Assembly: GCA_025351615.1 (NCBI GenBank)
Contig: JANXVP010000540.1
Span: 1 to 7,243 of the forward strand
Origin: Ramlibacter sp.
GTDB lineage: Bacteria > Pseudomonadota > Gammaproteobacteria > Burkholderiales > Burkholderiaceae_C
Direction: 5' to 3'
DNA length: 7,243 bases
The notes below the pieces were generated by a model, which ran no database searches, was not told where the DNA came from, and was given only the letters and a program-made list of their open reading frames with translations. Of the stretch, positions 6,794 through 7,243 are shown in pieces. Position 1 is the first letter of the stretch; each line of letters starts with the position of its first letter. A program made the position numbers and the translations under genes.

Positions 6794-7243
6794 ATGCCGT
6801 TCCTCGACTTCGACAACGTGGGCTTCACCTACCCTGGCTGGCCGCCAGTGGTGCGGGGCGTGCACTGGGCCGTGGGTGAAGGCGAGTTCCATTGCCTGGT
6901 GGGGCGCAGCGGCTGCGGCAAGACCACCTTGCTGAAACTCGCCGCGGGCCTGCTGCATCCAGACACCGGAAAAATCCGCTTGCAGGGCAAGGAGCTGCTG
7001 GCTCCCGGACCTCAGCTCGGCTTCGTGTTCCAGTCGCCCACCTTGCTCGAGTGGCAGCGGGTCATCGACAACGTGCTGTTGCCGGTCGCGCTGAAACACC
7101 GGCCGACCGCACAGGACGTCGCCAAGGCGCAGCACCTGCTGGCGCTGCTCGGCCTGTCGGCTTATGCGCAGCAGTACCCGCGCCAGTTGTCGGGTGGCCA
7201 GCAGAGCCGGGTCGCACTGGCGCGTGCGCTGATCCTCGAGCCG
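6794..7243 (+). CDS. ABC transporter ATP-binding protein, NitT/TauT/ThiZ-like (N-terminal fragment)
   Basis: The first 150 residues are present and the frame is still open at the window end. The ATPase motifs appear in order: an aromatic A-loop region FTYPG (11-15), Walker A GRSGCGKT (37-44), Q-loop FQSPTLLEW (79-87, Gln80), and signature LSGGQQSR (132-139). The protein breaks off at ALILEP, just before Walker B is expected. The FQSPTLLEW...VIDNVLLPV wording and the lack of a long insertion resemble the nitrate/taurine/HMP importer ATPases. In a TPP-controlled operon a thiamin-precursor importer of ThiXYZ type is the most likely role; the permease and binding protein would then lie downstream. 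The ATG at 6794 has TAGGA (6782-6786), overlapping the LuxC-like stop, 7 nt upstream. Substrate assignment is inference; the ATPase family is certain. Confidence 0.93.
   Translation, partial: MPFLDFDNVGFTYPGWPPVVRGVHWAVGEGEFHCLVGRSGCGKTTLLKLAAGLLHPDTGKIRLQGKELLAPGPQLGFVFQSPTLLEWQRVIDNVLLPVALKHRPTAQDVAKAQHLLALLGLSAYAQQYPRQLSGGQQSRVALARALILEP

Noticed and set aside
5153..7135. A 660-codon open frame on the minus strand
   Set aside because: It is antisense to the LuxC-like gene, the ABC gene and the end of the LuxE-like gene, which have clear family motifs. The translation is Gln/His/Arg-rich with no recognisable domain, as expected for a shadow frame in high-GC DNA.

Overview
The window is high-GC DNA with dense, overlapping genes. 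TctB/TctA and TRAP transporters, together with a TPP-riboswitch-controlled thiD, suggest a betaproteobacterium, probably Burkholderiales. That placement is an inference from style and gene content; there is no rRNA or other marker.

Left part (1-3138): two secondary carboxylate-type uptake systems diverge from a 209-nt intergenic region. On the minus strand lies tctB (79-567), followed by the first codons of tctA (1-65), both membrane subunits of a tripartite tricarboxylate transporter. On the plus strand, a small four-cysteine, probably envelope-localised protein of unknown function (777-1235) overlaps a TRAP small permease (1232-1690, DctQ type). That gene in turn overlaps a TRAP large permease (1687-3138, DctM type, closest in feel to the mannitol/chloroaromatic subgroup). 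No substrate-binding protein (TctC or DctP/TAXI type) is present for either system within the window.

Right part (3139-7243): a candidate promoter feeds a clear TPP (thi-box) riboswitch at about 3184-3264. It is followed by a perfect 10-bp hairpin without a U-tract and by a possible Shine-Dalgarno sequestering stem. Directly downstream is a very compact operon: thiD (HMP/HMP-P kinase), a LuxE-family acyl-adenylating/acyl-protein synthetase (starts on the base after the thiD stop), a LuxC-family acyl-thioester reductase (ATGA overlap), and the N-terminal 150 residues of an ABC ATPase of the NitT/TauT/ThiZ type (9-nt gap), cut by the window end.

The most interesting point is the last operon. 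A complete acid-to-aldehyde module (LuxE + LuxC, catalytic cysteines retained) sits between a thiamin pyrimidine kinase and a probable precursor importer, apparently all under TPP control. There is no luxA, luxB or luxD here, so bioluminescence is not suggested. A working hypothesis is a thiamin-precursor salvage route. An oxidised (carboxylate) pyrimidine, thiazole or thiamin breakdown product would be imported, reduced by LuxE/LuxC to an aldehyde, and, after a further reduction, phosphorylated by ThiD. I am not aware of a described pathway of this kind, but I could not search for one.
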